64,000 nucleotides of DNA from Candidatus Thioglobus autotrophicus (GCA_022448455.1 JAKUUR010000004.1:29608-93607); one strand, 5' to 3'. Counted from the first letter of the stretch, positions 1 to 9,515 are shown. The notes: a model not told the origin generated them from the letters alone. A program made the numbers and translations.

Positions 1-552
1 GAGACAATTATCAACAGCTAATATGATATTGTGTTTTTTTGATATGGCTGAAAGTGCTCGCAAATCGACAACCTCACCCAGGGGGTTTGATGGTGTTTCA
101 AGAATGAATAACTTTGTGTTGGACTGAATACTGTCCTGCCAGCTGACTAAATCGGGTAAGTCTACAAATGTTACTTCGATACCAAACTTGTTGACAATGG
201 TATTTAGAAGTACAGTAGTGGTGCCAAACATTCCACGAGATGCAACAATATGATCTCCGGCTTTAGATAGTGCCATAATGGTGGCGAAAATAGCCGACAT
301 GCCGCTAGCGGTTGCAAGACATGATTCAGCGCCCTCCAGGGAGGCTAATTTATCTTGAAAAGTCTCCACGGTTGGGTTAGTGAATCTCGAATATACATTA
401 CCCTGTTCTTCCTTGGCGAACCTTTGAGCGGCCTGCTCGGCGCTATCAAAAATAAAACTAGAGGTAAGAAAAATAGCAGCAGAATGCTCTTGTTCTTGGC
501 TAGTTTTATAGCCTTCACGAATTGCTTTGGTTTCAAATTTATTTTCTTTCAT
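1..552 (-). CDS. metZ: O-succinylhomoserine sulfhydrylase, N-terminal part (cut by window edge)
   Basis: The minus strand reads open from an ATG at 552 to base 1, giving 184 residues with no stop. The protein matches the Cys/Met-metabolism PLP enzyme family: it has the YSRFTNPT segment and the ASGMSAI cofactor-binding segment of cystathionine gamma-synthase/MetZ enzymes. MetZ makes homocysteine from O-succinylhomoserine and sulfide in the cytoplasm. The PLP lysine lies beyond the window. The call of MetZ rather than MetB rests on context, since cvpA-purF-metZ is a common gammaproteobacterial order. The gene starts 16 bases after purF ends and is probably co-transcribed with it. Confidence 0.85.
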   Translation of the reverse strand, partial: MKENKFETKAIREGYKTSQEQEHSAAIFLTSSFIFDSAEQAAQRFAKEEQGNVYSRFTNPTVETFQDKLASLEGAESCLATASGMSAIFATIMALSKAGDHIVASRGMFGTTTVLLNTIVNKFGIEVTFVDLPDLVSWQDSIQSNTKLFILETPSNPLGEVVDLRALSAISKKHNIILAVDNCL

Positions 553-568
553 ATAACTTTATAGTTAG

Positions 569-2086
569 TCAATCAACTTCATTGTAGATTAATTCTGAGT
601 TTTCATTGGTAATGTTGTTTTGTTTAGCCTCATCGGATCTAAGGATTTCAATATTGTCCAGATAAGAGGTATCAATATCTTTAGTTAGATATTTACCGTC
701 AAAACAAGAGCAATCAAAAGATGAGATATCAGGGTTGCCTTGTTGAACAGACCAAATCAAATCCTCTAGATTTTGATAAATCAATTTATCAGCACCAATT
801 GTTTGGCACACCTCATCGGTGGTTTTATTGTGTGCAACAAACTCATTCTTGCTGGCCATATCAATGCCGTATACATTAGGGTAGCGAACCGGTGGTGCGG
901 CTGATGCAAAAAAGACTTTTTTTGCACCCGCAAGTCTAGCCATTTGAACGATTTCTTTGCTGGTTGTACCACGCACAATAGAGTCATCTACTAAAAGAAC
1001 GTTCTTGTCCTTAAATTCGAGCTCGATTGCGCTCAGTTTTTGACGTACAGATTTTTTTCTTTGTTTTTGTCCTGGCATAATAAAGGTTCTAGCAATATAG
1101 CGGTTCTTAATAAAACCTTCACGATACTTAAGGTCCAATTCATTGGCTAGCTGCAGAGCAGCTGTTCTTGAGGTGTCAGGAATAGGCATAACCACATCAA
1201 TTGTTTCATCTGGCCACTTTGACTTAATCTTTGCTGCAAGCCGTTCGCCCATTCTCAGGCGTGATTTATAAACCGGGATTTTGTCAATAATGGAATCAGG
1301 TCTTGCAAAATAAACAAATTCAAAAATACAGGGAGATAATTCTGAACTGTCTGCACATTGTTTAGAGTGAATATTTCCTTTACGATCAATTACAACAGCC
1401 TCTCCTGGATTTACATCACGCATAATTTTGTAACCAAGAGCTGTTAAAGCTACGCTCTCAGATGCAACCATGTAACTAGCGCCTTTCGCTGTAGTTTTTT
1501 CTCCAAGTATGAGAGGTCTTATTCCGTAAGGATCTCTAAACGCAAAGATGCCATAGCCTGGAATCATTCCAATCGCTGCATAAGCCCCCTTGACACGATG
1601 ATGAAGTTTTTTTACTGCTTTAAATATATCCGTCTCGTTAATTCGATGTTTTTGTTCTTTTGCTATTTCACTTGCCAATATATTGAGCAGTATTTCTGAA
1701 TCAGAATTGGTGTTAATGTGCCTCAGATCTTGCTCAAAAAGCTCTTTCGTTAATGCCTCAGTATTGGTTAAATTACCATTATGTGCAAAAGCAATTCCGT
1801 AGGGCGAGTTTACATAAAAGGGCTGAGCTTCAGCGCCTGAAGAGCTTCCAGCCGTTGGGTAGCGGACATGTCCAATCCCCATATCGCCTATCAGTTTGGT
1901 CATATGTTTTGTTCTAAAAACATTGCGCACCATGCCATTACCTTTGCGCATGTAAAAGCGCCCTTTGCTGGCTGTGGTTATTCCTGCAGCGTCTTGACCA
2001 CGATGCTGGATAATAGCTAGTGCATCATAAATATACACACCCACATTCTTTTTTGTAGTTGACAATATTCCAACAATACCGCACAT
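569..2086 (-). CDS. purF: Amidophosphoribosyltransferase
   Basis: The 505-residue protein catalyses the first committed step of purine synthesis, converting PRPP and glutamine to phosphoribosylamine. It begins MCGIVGI, so Cys2 becomes the N-terminal nucleophile of the class II glutamine amidotransferase domain after Met removal. The C-terminal half is a PRTase domain with the PRPP loop VLLVDDSIVRGTTS. Length is normal for the proteobacterial enzyme, and no propeptide is present. It lies 3 bases downstream of cvpA and upstream of metZ, an arrangement conserved in gammaproteobacteria and probably one operon. Confidence 0.97.
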   Translation of the reverse strand: MCGIVGILSTTKKNVGVYIYDALAIIQHRGQDAAGITTASKGRFYMRKGNGMVRNVFRTKHMTKLIGDMGIGHVRYPTAGSSSGAEAQPFYVNSPYGIAFAHNGNLTNTEALTKELFEQDLRHINTNSDSEILLNILASEIAKEQKHRINETDIFKAVKKLHHRVKGAYAAIGMIPGYGIFAFRDPYGIRPLILGEKTTAKGASYMVASESVALTALGYKIMRDVNPGEAVVIDRKGNIHSKQCADSSELSPCIFEFVYFARPDSIIDKIPVYKSRLRMGERLAAKIKSKWPDETIDVVMPIPDTSRTAALQLANELDLKYREGFIKNRYIARTFIMPGQKQRKKSVRQKLSAIELEFKDKNVLLVDDSIVRGTTSKEIVQMARLAGAKKVFFASAAPPVRYPNVYGIDMASKNEFVAHNKTTDEVCQTIGADKLIYQNLEDLIWSVQQGNPDISSFDCSCFDGKYLTKDIDTSYLDNIEILRSDEAKQNNITNENSELIYNEVD

Positions 2087-2089
2087 AAT

Positions 2090-2986
2090 TTATTCCCCTA
2101 ATATTTCGCTTTCTATGAATGAGACAACTGCGTCGCCAGGTTCAAGTTTAACAAATAACAAATGTTCTGACAAAAAAGGTTTAATGTCAACTGCCCAATT
2201 TTGAAATGTTCTCAGTGCACCACTGGTTTCAACCCATGCATGACTTTGGGTTACCCAGCTTAAGTTTTGCAATACAAGTACTATTATTAGAACAAAAATT
2301 CCGCCCTTAAATAAGCCTAAAACTGCACCAAGAAAGTTATTCTTCAATCCATCTACATTGCGTGCATTTATTAACACATCAAGAGCTTGAAGAATGTTGA
2401 GAATTTTTTCAAATACTGGCGCCATCAGGCAAGGCTTTTCAGTGTTAATTGTAATATTAAGAAGTTTTGATAAAGCCATTACAGCACTAATAAAGGCGGC
2501 AAAAACAATACCAAATGATATAAAAATACGCAGGGAATTGCTAGTCACAATGGATTCCATTGTCTGGAGTTCAGCAACTACTCCCATGTAGTGGTAACTC
2601 AGAATAACGACCAATACAGTAACTATGATCTTCGTGAATGAACGATTAAGTTCACAGGGATTGTCAATTTGTGAGGAAGCTTCTGCTGTCTTATAAAGTG
2701 CTTTCTTGACAAACAAAATACCCAGAAAGATTACTCCAAACGATAGCGCGAAGATTGATTGGCCCTCCGAAGTGGTTGGGTCACTCAATAAAGTGTTGGC
2801 TAAATTATCATAGTAAAGCCAGGCAAGAATAATCGCCAGAATGACAAAAAATAGACTAATAATCTCTTTTGCAAGGCCCTGTACAAAACCTCTAATAATA
2901 AAAAAGATTAGAATGATGAGGGTGAGCCAATCTGACCAAGCCAGCACACTTATCGTGTTCCAAAAGTTGTCAAAAAAATTACCCAT
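2090..2986 (-). CDS. cvpA: CvpA family inner-membrane protein
   Basis: This is a 298-residue membrane protein with several hydrophobic segments: N-terminal helices around residues 20-60, and further ones near 75-90, 115-130, 145-170 and 220-245. CvpA is named for its requirement in colicin V production, and its molecular role is not settled. Assignment rests on the N-terminal segment (DWLTLIILIFFIIRGFVQGL) and on position directly upstream of purF. It is longer than the E. coli protein (about 160 residues), with an extra cytoplasmic stretch in the middle. Confidence 0.85.
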   Translation of the reverse strand: MGNFFDNFWNTISVLAWSDWLTLIILIFFIIRGFVQGLAKEIISLFFVILAIILAWLYYDNLANTLLSDPTTSEGQSIFALSFGVIFLGILFVKKALYKTAEASSQIDNPCELNRSFTKIIVTVLVVILSYHYMGVVAELQTMESIVTSNSLRIFISFGIVFAAFISAVMALSKLLNITINTEKPCLMAPVFEKILNILQALDVLINARNVDGLKNNFLGAVLGLFKGGIFVLIIVLVLQNLSWVTQSHAWVETSGALRTFQNWAVDIKPFLSEHLLFVKLEPGDAVVSFIESEILGE

Positions 2987-3061
2987 GGTCTCCCTGATTG
3001 ATAAGGCTAATTTTACAATAGTTTCCTAGGACAGAGCACGAACTCCATTAACTAATAGTAC

Positions 3062-4258
3062 TCAGATTTCTTTTAAGATAACGCTGGCATCGGCGACCGT
3101 ATAGAAGGAGCCAAAAATGACAATCCTTTGAATCTCTTTCAGTGCAAGTGCCTGCTCTATAGCGCTAGCCATACTAACGCAAACCGTTGTTTCCTGAGAG
3201 TCGTCAAACTTATCCTCAAGGGTTTCTATTTGAATAGAGCGTTCAGCTGAGAGTGGCACCAAAAACCAGTGCTTAATATGAGCTGCAGCCAAGCTAATCA
3301 TGTCATCGATATTTTTGTCAGCCAGTGCAGAAAAAATAGCCACCGTATCCATGGGTGAGTCTGACAATGTGTTGACCAGAGTCTGAACCGCTGCAGGGTT
3401 GTGGGCGACATCAAGAATTACAGTTTTACTACCTACATTGACTTTTTCAAATCGGGCAACGATTTGGGCCTGTTTGATTCCGCATTTAATCATTTTTTTG
3501 GAGACAGGGAATTGCTCACTGATTGCTTCGATGACTTTTATAGCTACAGCTGCATTCAGTTTTTGGTGGACACCTTCTAGTCCTATTTCGCCTTTATATT
3601 GTTCCTTGACAAGCGTCAATGGAGTGTCTATCTTTTTAGCGTAGGCTAGTACACTGTTTGGCGGGTGTTGATCACCACAAATGCAAGGCTTTGCAGTACG
3701 CATAATGCCGGCCTTTTCAGTACCGATTGATTCGCGCGTGTCACCAAGGTAGTAAGTATGATCTATTGCAATATCGGTAATAACACTGACATCGCTATTG
3801 ACAACATTGACCGAATCTAGACGACCTCCAAGTCCCACTTCGAGGATGGCAATATCGACAGTAGCTTCAGAGAAAATAATTAATGCTGCCAAGGTTGAAA
3901 ATTCAAAGTAAGTTAAAGAGACACCTTCCCTTTTTTCCTCAATCGCTTCAAAGGCATTAATGATCACTGAATCATTAACAATCTCCCCATTGATAGCGAA
4001 GCGCTCGTTGTACTTAATGAGGTGTGGTGAAGTAAAACGACCCACTCTATATTTTGACTCTCTATAAATACTATCGATAAAGGCGATCGTTGAACCTTTA
4101 CCATTTGTACCTCCCACTGTAATGGCTAAAAATGCTACCCCATCAGGGAAAAGGCGTTGATAGACCAGTTGAACTCTGTCTAAGCCGAGAAGAATGGTTT
4201 CTTCCATCAGCTGCTCTTGCCAGCTCAACCATTCATCAAGAGTTTTTTTATTGTGCAT
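3062..4258 (-). CDS. folC: Bifunctional dihydrofolate/folylpolyglutamate synthase
   Basis: This 398-residue Mur-ligase-fold enzyme adds glutamate to dihydropteroate and to folates. It has the ATP-binding loop GTNGKGST near residue 50, the family segment LEVGLGGRLDSVN, and DVAHNP in the C-terminal domain. Length is slightly below the typical 420. It is encoded upstream of cvpA-purF on the same strand, as in Pseudomonas and E. coli neighbourhoods. folP, the previous pathway step, is also in this window at 27.7 kb but in a different operon. Confidence 0.95.
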   Translation of the reverse strand: MHNKKTLDEWLSWQEQLMEETILLGLDRVQLVYQRLFPDGVAFLAITVGGTNGKGSTIAFIDSIYRESKYRVGRFTSPHLIKYNERFAINGEIVNDSVIINAFEAIEEKREGVSLTYFEFSTLAALIIFSEATVDIAILEVGLGGRLDSVNVVNSDVSVITDIAIDHTYYLGDTRESIGTEKAGIMRTAKPCICGDQHPPNSVLAYAKKIDTPLTLVKEQYKGEIGLEGVHQKLNAAVAIKVIEAISEQFPVSKKMIKCGIKQAQIVARFEKVNVGSKTVILDVAHNPAAVQTLVNTLSDSPMDTVAIFSALADKNIDDMISLAAAHIKHWFLVPLSAERSIQIETLEDKFDDSQETTVCVSMASAIEQALALKEIQRIVIFGSFYTVADASVILKEI

Positions 4259-4303
4259 AGTGAGAAGTTACTATACCTAATCGCAAACTAGTAAAAAGTC
4301 ATT

Positions 4304-4756
4304 TTAGTCTTCCCAGAACTCACCTTCGATAGTTTCATTTTTGTTGTTACTTGTCTTCTCTTGATTTCTAGTTCTGTGAATAAAAACTGAATTTCTTTGG
4401 CTAAAAACACGTTCCGCATTTTTCTCAAGGATGTGATTAATAAAATATCTTCTAGTCCAAGGCATTAACCCCAATAAGCCCAAGCCATCAGTAATAAAAC
4501 CAGGCGTTAATAGCAAGACACCTGAAACAAGAATAACGACACCCTCCAGCATCTCTAATGCGGGTGTTTTGCCTTCAGCTATGCTCTGTTGAGCCTTTGC
4601 CATCGTTGACCAGCCCTGTTGCCTTAACAGGGTCGAGCCAATCAGTGCAGTCACAATAACGAGTAGCACAGTTGAGAAACCACCAATAGCCTGCCCTACA
4701 GTCACTAAGACGTAAATTTCAAGAAGAGTCATCACCACAAAAATAGGGAATAACAT
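4304..4756 (-). CDS. fxsA: FxsA family membrane protein
   Basis: The 150-residue protein has two hydrophobic segments near its N terminus (about residues 1-42) and another near 70-90. It has the family segment GSTLLRQQGW followed by EGVVILVSGVLLLTPGFITD. FxsA is an inner-membrane protein known from suppression of phage T7 F exclusion; its cellular role is unclear. The gene directly abuts trmB, whose last base is next to the FxsA start, suggesting translational coupling. Confidence 0.88.
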   Translation of the reverse strand: MLFPIFVVMTLLEIYVLVTVGQAIGGFSTVLLVIVTALIGSTLLRQQGWSTMAKAQQSIAEGKTPALEMLEGVVILVSGVLLLTPGFITDGLGLLGLMPWTRRYFINHILEKNAERVFSQRNSVFIHRTRNQEKTSNNKNETIEGEFWED

Positions 4757-5452
4757 TTAACCTCCTTTCGAGTTAGTAAAAATAATATCCCAGACACCGT
4801 GGCCTAATTTTTGACCACGATTTTCAAATTTGGTCAACGGCCGATGTTTGGGCCTTGGAGAATATATATGGTCACCCAAGGTGTTTTTAAAGTGTTGATG
4901 AGATTCCAGTGTTTCCATGATGTGCTCGGCATAGTTTTCCCAGTCAGTAACTATATGGACAATGCCATCCGTTTTTAGCTTTTTTGTAAGAATGTCTAGA
5001 AAGCTGGTTTGTATAATTCTCCGCTTGTGATGTCTCTTTTTATGCCAAGGGTCTGGAAAAAATAACTGAAATTTTGAAAGGCCGTCGTCAGGAATATGAT
5101 TTTGAAGTACTTCAACTGCATCCTCTTTAATAATTTTAAGGTTGCTTAGTTGGTGTTTGTTGGCTTCATTGATGAGCCTACCAACACCGGCCTCATAGAC
5201 CTCAATTCCTAAGAAGTTTTGTTTCGGTTGTTGGATTGCCATTTCTAACAAGCTATCACCATTTCCAAAGCCAACTTCAAGAGTTACATCATGAGAATTG
5301 AAGAAGAGTTCTACGAAGTTGAGCTGATTGTCTGTAAGACTGACACCATAGTTTGGCCACAATTCATGTAAAGCAATTGCCTGAGCTTTGGATAATCTCC
5401 CAGAGCGCTTAACAAAACTTTGAATTTTACGCAAGGACTTGACCTCAGTCAT
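4757..5452 (-). CDS. trmB: tRNA (guanine-N7-)-methyltransferase
   Basis: The 231-residue SAM-dependent enzyme makes m7G46 in tRNA variable loops. The SAM-binding motif LEVGFGNGDSLLEMA lies near residue 60, and the TrmB signature FPDPWHKKRHHKRR lies near residues 130-145. Length is normal. The start overlaps the end of xthA by 4 bases (ATGA type), so it is probably translated from the xthA-trmB-fxsA transcript. Confidence 0.96.
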   Translation of the reverse strand: MTEVKSLRKIQSFVKRSGRLSKAQAIALHELWPNYGVSLTDNQLNFVELFFNSHDVTLEVGFGNGDSLLEMAIQQPKQNFLGIEVYEAGVGRLINEANKHQLSNLKIIKEDAVEVLQNHIPDDGLSKFQLFFPDPWHKKRHHKRRIIQTSFLDILTKKLKTDGIVHIVTDWENYAEHIMETLESHQHFKNTLGDHIYSPRPKHRPLTKFENRGQKLGHGVWDIIFTNSKGG

Positions 5453-6213
5453 AAGTTGTAATCCATAATGAGTGGAGAGTGGTCAGAAAAACGTTCTTTT
5501 TTGTAGATCTCACAAGCCGTCGCAAGACCAGCGAGGTTTGAGCTTACCACTTGGTAATCGAGACGCCAACCGGTATTGTGTAGCCAGGCCTGGCCTCGAT
5601 TGGACCACCATGTGTATTGAAATTCATCTTGATTAATTTCTCTGAAAGCGTCAATATAGCCCACCTCTTCATAGAGTTTGTCTAGCCAAGCTCTCTCTTC
5701 AGGCAGGAATCCAGAGTTTTTTTGGTTCGATTGCCAGTTTTTTAAATCAATCTTTTTGTGGGCGATATTCCAGTCACCACAATAAATGTACTGTCTACCG
5801 TCATTTTGTAATGCATGCAAATGAGGCAACAAGCGATTGCTGATAAATTCCATTTTAAAGGCCTGCCTCTCCTCCTTAGAAGAACCAGAGGGTAAGTAAA
5901 TGGAAGCTACACTTAAATTTCCAAAGTCAGCCTGAATAAGTCGGCCCTCTGAATTGATGTCCTGCCAGGGACTATAAATCACTTGATCGGGTTTTGATTT
6001 ACAATAAAGAGCAGTTCCACTATAGCCTTTCCGTACCGCGCTATGATAATAGGTGTGCATTCCTGAAGGGTAAAAGCGCTCATCAAGCTGATGTTCTTGG
6101 GCCTTAATTTCTTGCAAACAAACAACATCTGCATTTTGTTTTTCTAACCAACTAAAAAAACCTTTTCGCTCAGCCGCGCGAATTCCATTGACATTAATTG
6201 TTATAATTCTCAT
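5449..6213 (-). CDS. xthA: Exodeoxyribonuclease III
   Basis: The 254-residue enzyme of the exonuclease-endonuclease-phosphatase fold acts as an AP endonuclease and 3'-repair exonuclease. Diagnostic segments are the start MRIITINVNGIRAA, the metal-binding CLQEIKAQ, the GDWNIAHKKID segment, and the C-terminal SDHSPLIMDY. Every catalytic element of the ExoIII family that can be checked by eye is present. It is divergent from pyrE with only about 30 bases between starts, so the two promoters must overlap or be internal. Confidence 0.95.
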   Translation of the reverse strand: MRIITINVNGIRAAERKGFFSWLEKQNADVVCLQEIKAQEHQLDERFYPSGMHTYYHSAVRKGYSGTALYCKSKPDQVIYSPWQDINSEGRLIQADFGNLSVASIYLPSGSSKEERQAFKMEFISNRLLPHLHALQNDGRQYIYCGDWNIAHKKIDLKNWQSNQKNSGFLPEERAWLDKLYEEVGYIDAFREINQDEFQYTWWSNRGQAWLHNTGWRLDYQVVSSNLAGLATACEIYKKERFSDHSPLIMDYNL

Positions 6214-6244
6214 TGCAATTATTTTAATAGTTTAGGAATATTTG

Positions 6245-6886
6245 ATGGAACAGTATCAAAACGATTTTGTAGACTTTATGTTGGAAATCGGAGCCCTTAA
6301 GTTTGGAGAATTTACACTTAAATCTGGTCGGGTGAGTCCTTATTTTTTTAATGCAGGTCAATTTAATCAAGGCAGCCATTTATCCCAGCTCGGACAATTT
6401 TATGCTCAAGCCATCGAAGCCAGTGGCATCAAATTTGATGTTCTATTTGGCCCCGCCTATAAAGGAATTCCACTCGTAGCTGCAACAGCTATTGCACTCA
6501 ATGACAGTTTCAACAGAAGTGTTCCCTATAGTTTTAATCGAAAAGAAGCCAAGGATCATGGTGAAGGTGGAAACATTGTCGGTCATCCGCTAGAGGGAGA
6601 CATTCTAATCATAGACGATGTCATAACCGCAGGAACAGCGATCAGAGAAGCAAAAGACATTATCAACGCCAATGGCGCCAAAACGAAAGGTGTGGTTGTT
6701 GCATTAGACCGACAAGAGAAGGGCAAAGGCGAACTCTCTGCCATTCAAGAGGTGGAACAAAATTTTGGTATTGCCGTTGTGAGCATCATTAACTTGTCTC
6801 ATATCGTTGATTACCTGAAAGCCAATGATGATAAAAATATCATCAGCAGGATTGAGAGTTACCGTTCTCAGTATGGTATTTCTTAA
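6245..6886 (+). CDS. pyrE: Orotate phosphoribosyltransferase
   Basis: The protein is 213 residues from the chosen ATG and converts orotate and PRPP to OMP in pyrimidine synthesis. The PRPP-binding loop [13 protein letters not shown] lies around residues 120-132, and the family segments [14 protein letters not shown] and [10 protein letters not shown] are present. An in-frame TTG lies one codon upstream at 6242. ATG 6245 is preferred because a GGA ribosome-binding core at 6235-6237 lies 7 bases before it. The gene is divergent from xthA, as in several gammaproteobacteria. Confidence 0.95.
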   Translation: MEQYQNDFVDFMLEIGALKFGEFTLKSGRVSPYFFNAGQFNQGSHLSQLGQFYAQAIEASGIKFDVLFGPAYKGIPLVAATAIALNDSFNRSVPYSFNRKEAKDHGEGGNIVGHPLEGDILIIDDVITAGTAIREAKDIINANGAKTKGVVVALDRQEKGKGELSAIQEVEQNFGIAVVSIINLSHIVDYLKANDDKNIISRIESYRSQYGIS

Positions 6887-6895
6887 TTAAATCAA

Positions 6896-7342
6896 TTAGC
6901 TAGCTTCTGTAAACGGTTCGACGATAAGTATCGAAGAGTCTGCATCAATGATTCGAACTTTTTGTCCAACACTCATTTCACAACCCTTTGCAAACCACAA
7001 AGACTCACCCAACCTAACTTTGACAATATTGTTTTCAATAGAGACAACTGTGCATTCTTTGCCAATGTGGCCCTTAGCATTAAGGTTTATCTCATCATCA
7101 ACCGTTTTCACTGGGAAGTATTTTTTTGCTAAAAATGTGGAAACTGCTGAGAGCAATACAAAACTTAGGACTTGTAATCCCCAGGAAACTTCTGGGTACA
7201 AATAGAACACAATACTGATTGTGATAGCAGATGCACCAATCCAGAGCAGGAACATTGACCACAAAAAGAGTTCAACGATGACCAGTGCGAGTCCGAATAC
7301 AAGCCAATGCAAGTAGTTTAGGTTGTCTAATAACATTTCCAT
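6896..7342 (-). CDS. NfeD-like membrane protein
   Basis: The 148-residue protein has hydrophobic segments at about residues 10-30, 33-48 and 53-70, followed by a soluble C-terminal OB-like domain (GKECTVVSIENNIVKVRLGESLWFA). This architecture is that of short NfeD proteins, which usually pair with a stomatin/SPFH protein and are linked to membrane quality control. No stomatin gene is adjacent here, which is unusual. It converges on pyrE with only 9 bases between the two stops. Confidence 0.75.
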   Translation of the reverse strand: MEMLLDNLNYLHWLVFGLALVIVELFLWSMFLLWIGASAITISIVFYLYPEVSWGLQVLSFVLLSAVSTFLAKKYFPVKTVDDEINLNAKGHIGKECTVVSIENNIVKVRLGESLWFAKGCEMSVGQKVRIIDADSSILIVEPFTEAS

Positions 7343-7457
7343 GAAGGTGATTTTATATTCTTTATGAGAGAGTAATAAAACTTTCCTTAGTGTTAGTCTA
7401 AAAAATATTTATTTTTTTTGCAATTTAGGTCATAATGCAGATACTACTGGGGTCTTT

Positions 7458-8342
7458 ATGGAAAATGAAAAACCTGTAAAAAATACAAAACTGGTTGAAA
7501 AGTTTCAAAAGGACGGCTTTGTCGTTCTTGAAAATGCATTAACTGATTCTCAATTGTCGGCACTAAATAGTGACTTATCAATGTGGGTTGAAGAAAGCAG
7601 GAGAAATCAAAAGCCTTACGGAAAAATCATGGATGGAAGGCCACGTTTTGATTTACAAGTAGATACCCATTCATTTGAAAACCCTGCACTTAGAAGAATA
7701 ACTTCGCCTGCCGAAATTTCACAAGCATGCCTGGATGTAGTCAAAGATAACAAAGCGCTCGATCTAGTTAGTGAAATTTTTGGTCCAAATATAAAGCACT
7801 GGACAAATAAAATTAACCTTAAGCTTCCTGGCTCTGGCACGGAAGTGAAATTTCATCAGGATTTTCCTTTTGAGCCTCACTCAAATGAAGACTTAATGAC
7901 AGTTTTATTTTTTCTTGATGACGTGACACTTGAAAATGGGCCCTTAGAGGTGGTTGCTGGTTCACATCAGGGACCGCTTTATTCATTATGGCATGATGGT
8001 ATCTTTACGGGCGCCGTTTCTGAAGAAATTGAAGCCGACTGCAAAACCAAGGCTATTAGTTGTGTAGGCAAGGCAGGTTCGGCATGTTTAATGCATTCAA
8101 AATTAATGCATGGCTCTAAATCAAACAACACTAAATCACCGCGCTCTCTATTCATTGTGTCCTATACAGCAGAAGACGCGGTGAAGCTGACTAAAAACCC
8201 ACTCCCAAGTGAATTAGAAGGAATGATTGTTAGAGGGAAGAAAACTGGTACCATTCGTTCTAGTAACTATAGTATTGAGTTGCCAGAATACCCAAAAGAG
8301 GTATCGTTCTTCGATCAGCAATCTAAAATGAAGGATATTTGA
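7458..8342 (+). CDS. Phytanoyl-CoA dioxygenase (PhyH) family 2-oxoglutarate oxygenase
   Basis: The 294-residue protein has the non-haem iron facial triad of PhyH enzymes: His133 and Asp135 in KFHQDFPF, and His218 in LMHGS. An Arg in SPRSLFIVSY a few residues later should bind 2-oxoglutarate. PhyH members hydroxylate diverse small molecules; PhnY, which hydroxylates 2-aminoethylphosphonate, belongs to this family. It is the first gene of a plus-strand run, 27 bases before the TmpA-like gene. A phosphonate or betaine substrate is inferred only from that context; other osmolyte-type substrates are equally possible. Confidence 0.8.
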   Translation: MENEKPVKNTKLVEKFQKDGFVVLENALTDSQLSALNSDLSMWVEESRRNQKPYGKIMDGRPRFDLQVDTHSFENPALRRITSPAEISQACLDVVKDNKALDLVSEIFGPNIKHWTNKINLKLPGSGTEVKFHQDFPFEPHSNEDLMTVLFFLDDVTLENGPLEVVAGSHQGPLYSLWHDGIFTGAVSEEIEADCKTKAISCVGKAGSACLMHSKLMHGSKSNNTKSPRSLFIVSYTAEDAVKLTKNPLPSELEGMIVRGKKTGTIRSSNYSIELPEYPKEVSFFDQQSKMKDI

Positions 8343-8369
8343 TTATTTGTAATTTGTGAAGATATTAGA

Positions 8370-9515
8370 ATGTCACAGGAAATAGAACTCATAGTTAAAT
8401 TCTCTATTGTTGATGATGAGTTAGTCATTGAGTGGTATGACGGTAAGGAGAGTCGAGTATATGCCCACTGGTTGCGAGATCACTGCCAAATGCCAACCTC
8501 TATAAATACTAATAATGGGCAGCGCCTGTTTAGTGTAGTCGATATACCCGAAGAAACATACATCGAAAAAGCTTATAAGGATGAAAAAGGAAATGTCTGT
8601 GTTCTTTTTCAACCAGAAAATCATTTGTCTGTTTTTTCTCAGAGCTGGTTAAGAAAGAATTGTTATGACCTTAATCTTCACTTCGATGACAGAAGTGAAA
8701 GACAAAAAAAATTATGGCAAAAGGACACTTTTGAAGCCGGCCTTCCTTTTGTTGATTTCGAGTCCATGTGTAATGACGAGAGTGGCAAGTTAGATATGCT
8801 ACGTTTGATTAGAGATGTTGGTTTTGTTGTTCTTGAAAATGTACCAACTAAAGAAGGCCAAGTTTTAAAAGTTATTAGCGAGTTGGGTTACACTAGAGAG
8901 ACTAATTATGGCGCCTTATTTGAAGTAAGAACTGAAGTCAACCCTAATAACCTTGCGTATACCAATATGGGGCTCAGATCTCATACCGACAACCCTTACA
9001 GAGACCCTGTACCAACCGTTCAACTTTTGCATTGTCTAGAAAGCTCGACAGAGGGTGGAGACTCAGTGCTGGTGGATGGTTTTAAAGCTGCCACTGTTTT
9101 ACGTCAAGAAAGTAAAGAAGATTTTGATATCTTAACCAGCACTTGGATTAATTTCCGCTTTTCTGATGCCAAAACCGACCTCCGTTCTAGAGTGCCAATG
9201 ATTGAACTAAATGACAACAATGAAATTGTCAAAGTCAGATATAACAATCGCTCAATCGACACAATAAAATTGCCCACAAACAAAATACGGCATTTTTACA
9301 AAGCCTATCGTCATTGGAGTGAAATTATTGAAAGAGATGATTTGAAAATTATATTTAAGCTCTCAGAGGGTGATTTAATGCTATTGGACAACACCAGAAT
9401 AATGCATGCGAGGACAGCTTTTTCGAAAAAAGGTAAGCGTTATTTACAGGGTGCTTATACAGATTTAGATGGTCTTTACAGCCTACTCAACATCTTAGAA
9501 AATCGAAAAAAATGA
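8370..9515 (+). CDS. TmpA/gamma-butyrobetaine hydroxylase-like 2-oxoglutarate dioxygenase
   Basis: The 381-residue protein has the two-part layout of gamma-butyrobetaine hydroxylases and TmpA. An N-terminal domain carries the WLRDHC zinc-type motif (about residues 31-36), followed by a TauD/TfdA catalytic domain with His205-x-Asp207 (SHTDNPY) and distal His346 (RIMHARTAF). TmpA hydroxylates 2-trimethylaminoethylphosphonate (TMAEP); BBOX hydroxylates gamma-butyrobetaine. The start of the next gene, a TmpB-like HD oxygenase, overlaps its stop by 4 bases. That pairing is known for the TMAEP pathway and favours TmpA over BBOX. The substrate is inferred. Confidence 0.78.
   Translation: MSQEIELIVKFSIVDDELVIEWYDGKESRVYAHWLRDHCQMPTSINTNNGQRLFSVVDIPEETYIEKAYKDEKGNVCVLFQPENHLSVFSQSWLRKNCYDLNLHFDDRSERQKKLWQKDTFEAGLPFVDFESMCNDESGKLDMLRLIRDVGFVVLENVPTKEGQVLKVISELGYTRETNYGALFEVRTEVNPNNLAYTNMGLRSHTDNPYRDPVPTVQLLHCLESSTEGGDSVLVDGFKAATVLRQESKEDFDILTSTWINFRFSDAKTDLRSRVPMIELNDNNEIVKVRYNNRSIDTIKLPTNKIRHFYKAYRHWSEIIERDDLKIIFKLSEGDLMLLDNTRIMHARTAFSKKGKRYLQGAYTDLDGLYSLLNILENRKK

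Noticed and set aside
345-536. A 63-codon minus-strand frame inside metZ
   Set aside because: It is a shifted-frame shadow of metZ, which reads open in another minus-strand frame with clear family motifs.
7418-7445. TTGCAA / GATACT as a promoter for the PhyH operon
   Set aside because: It would leave only about six bases of leader before the ATG at 7458, and the -10 matches consensus at only four positions.
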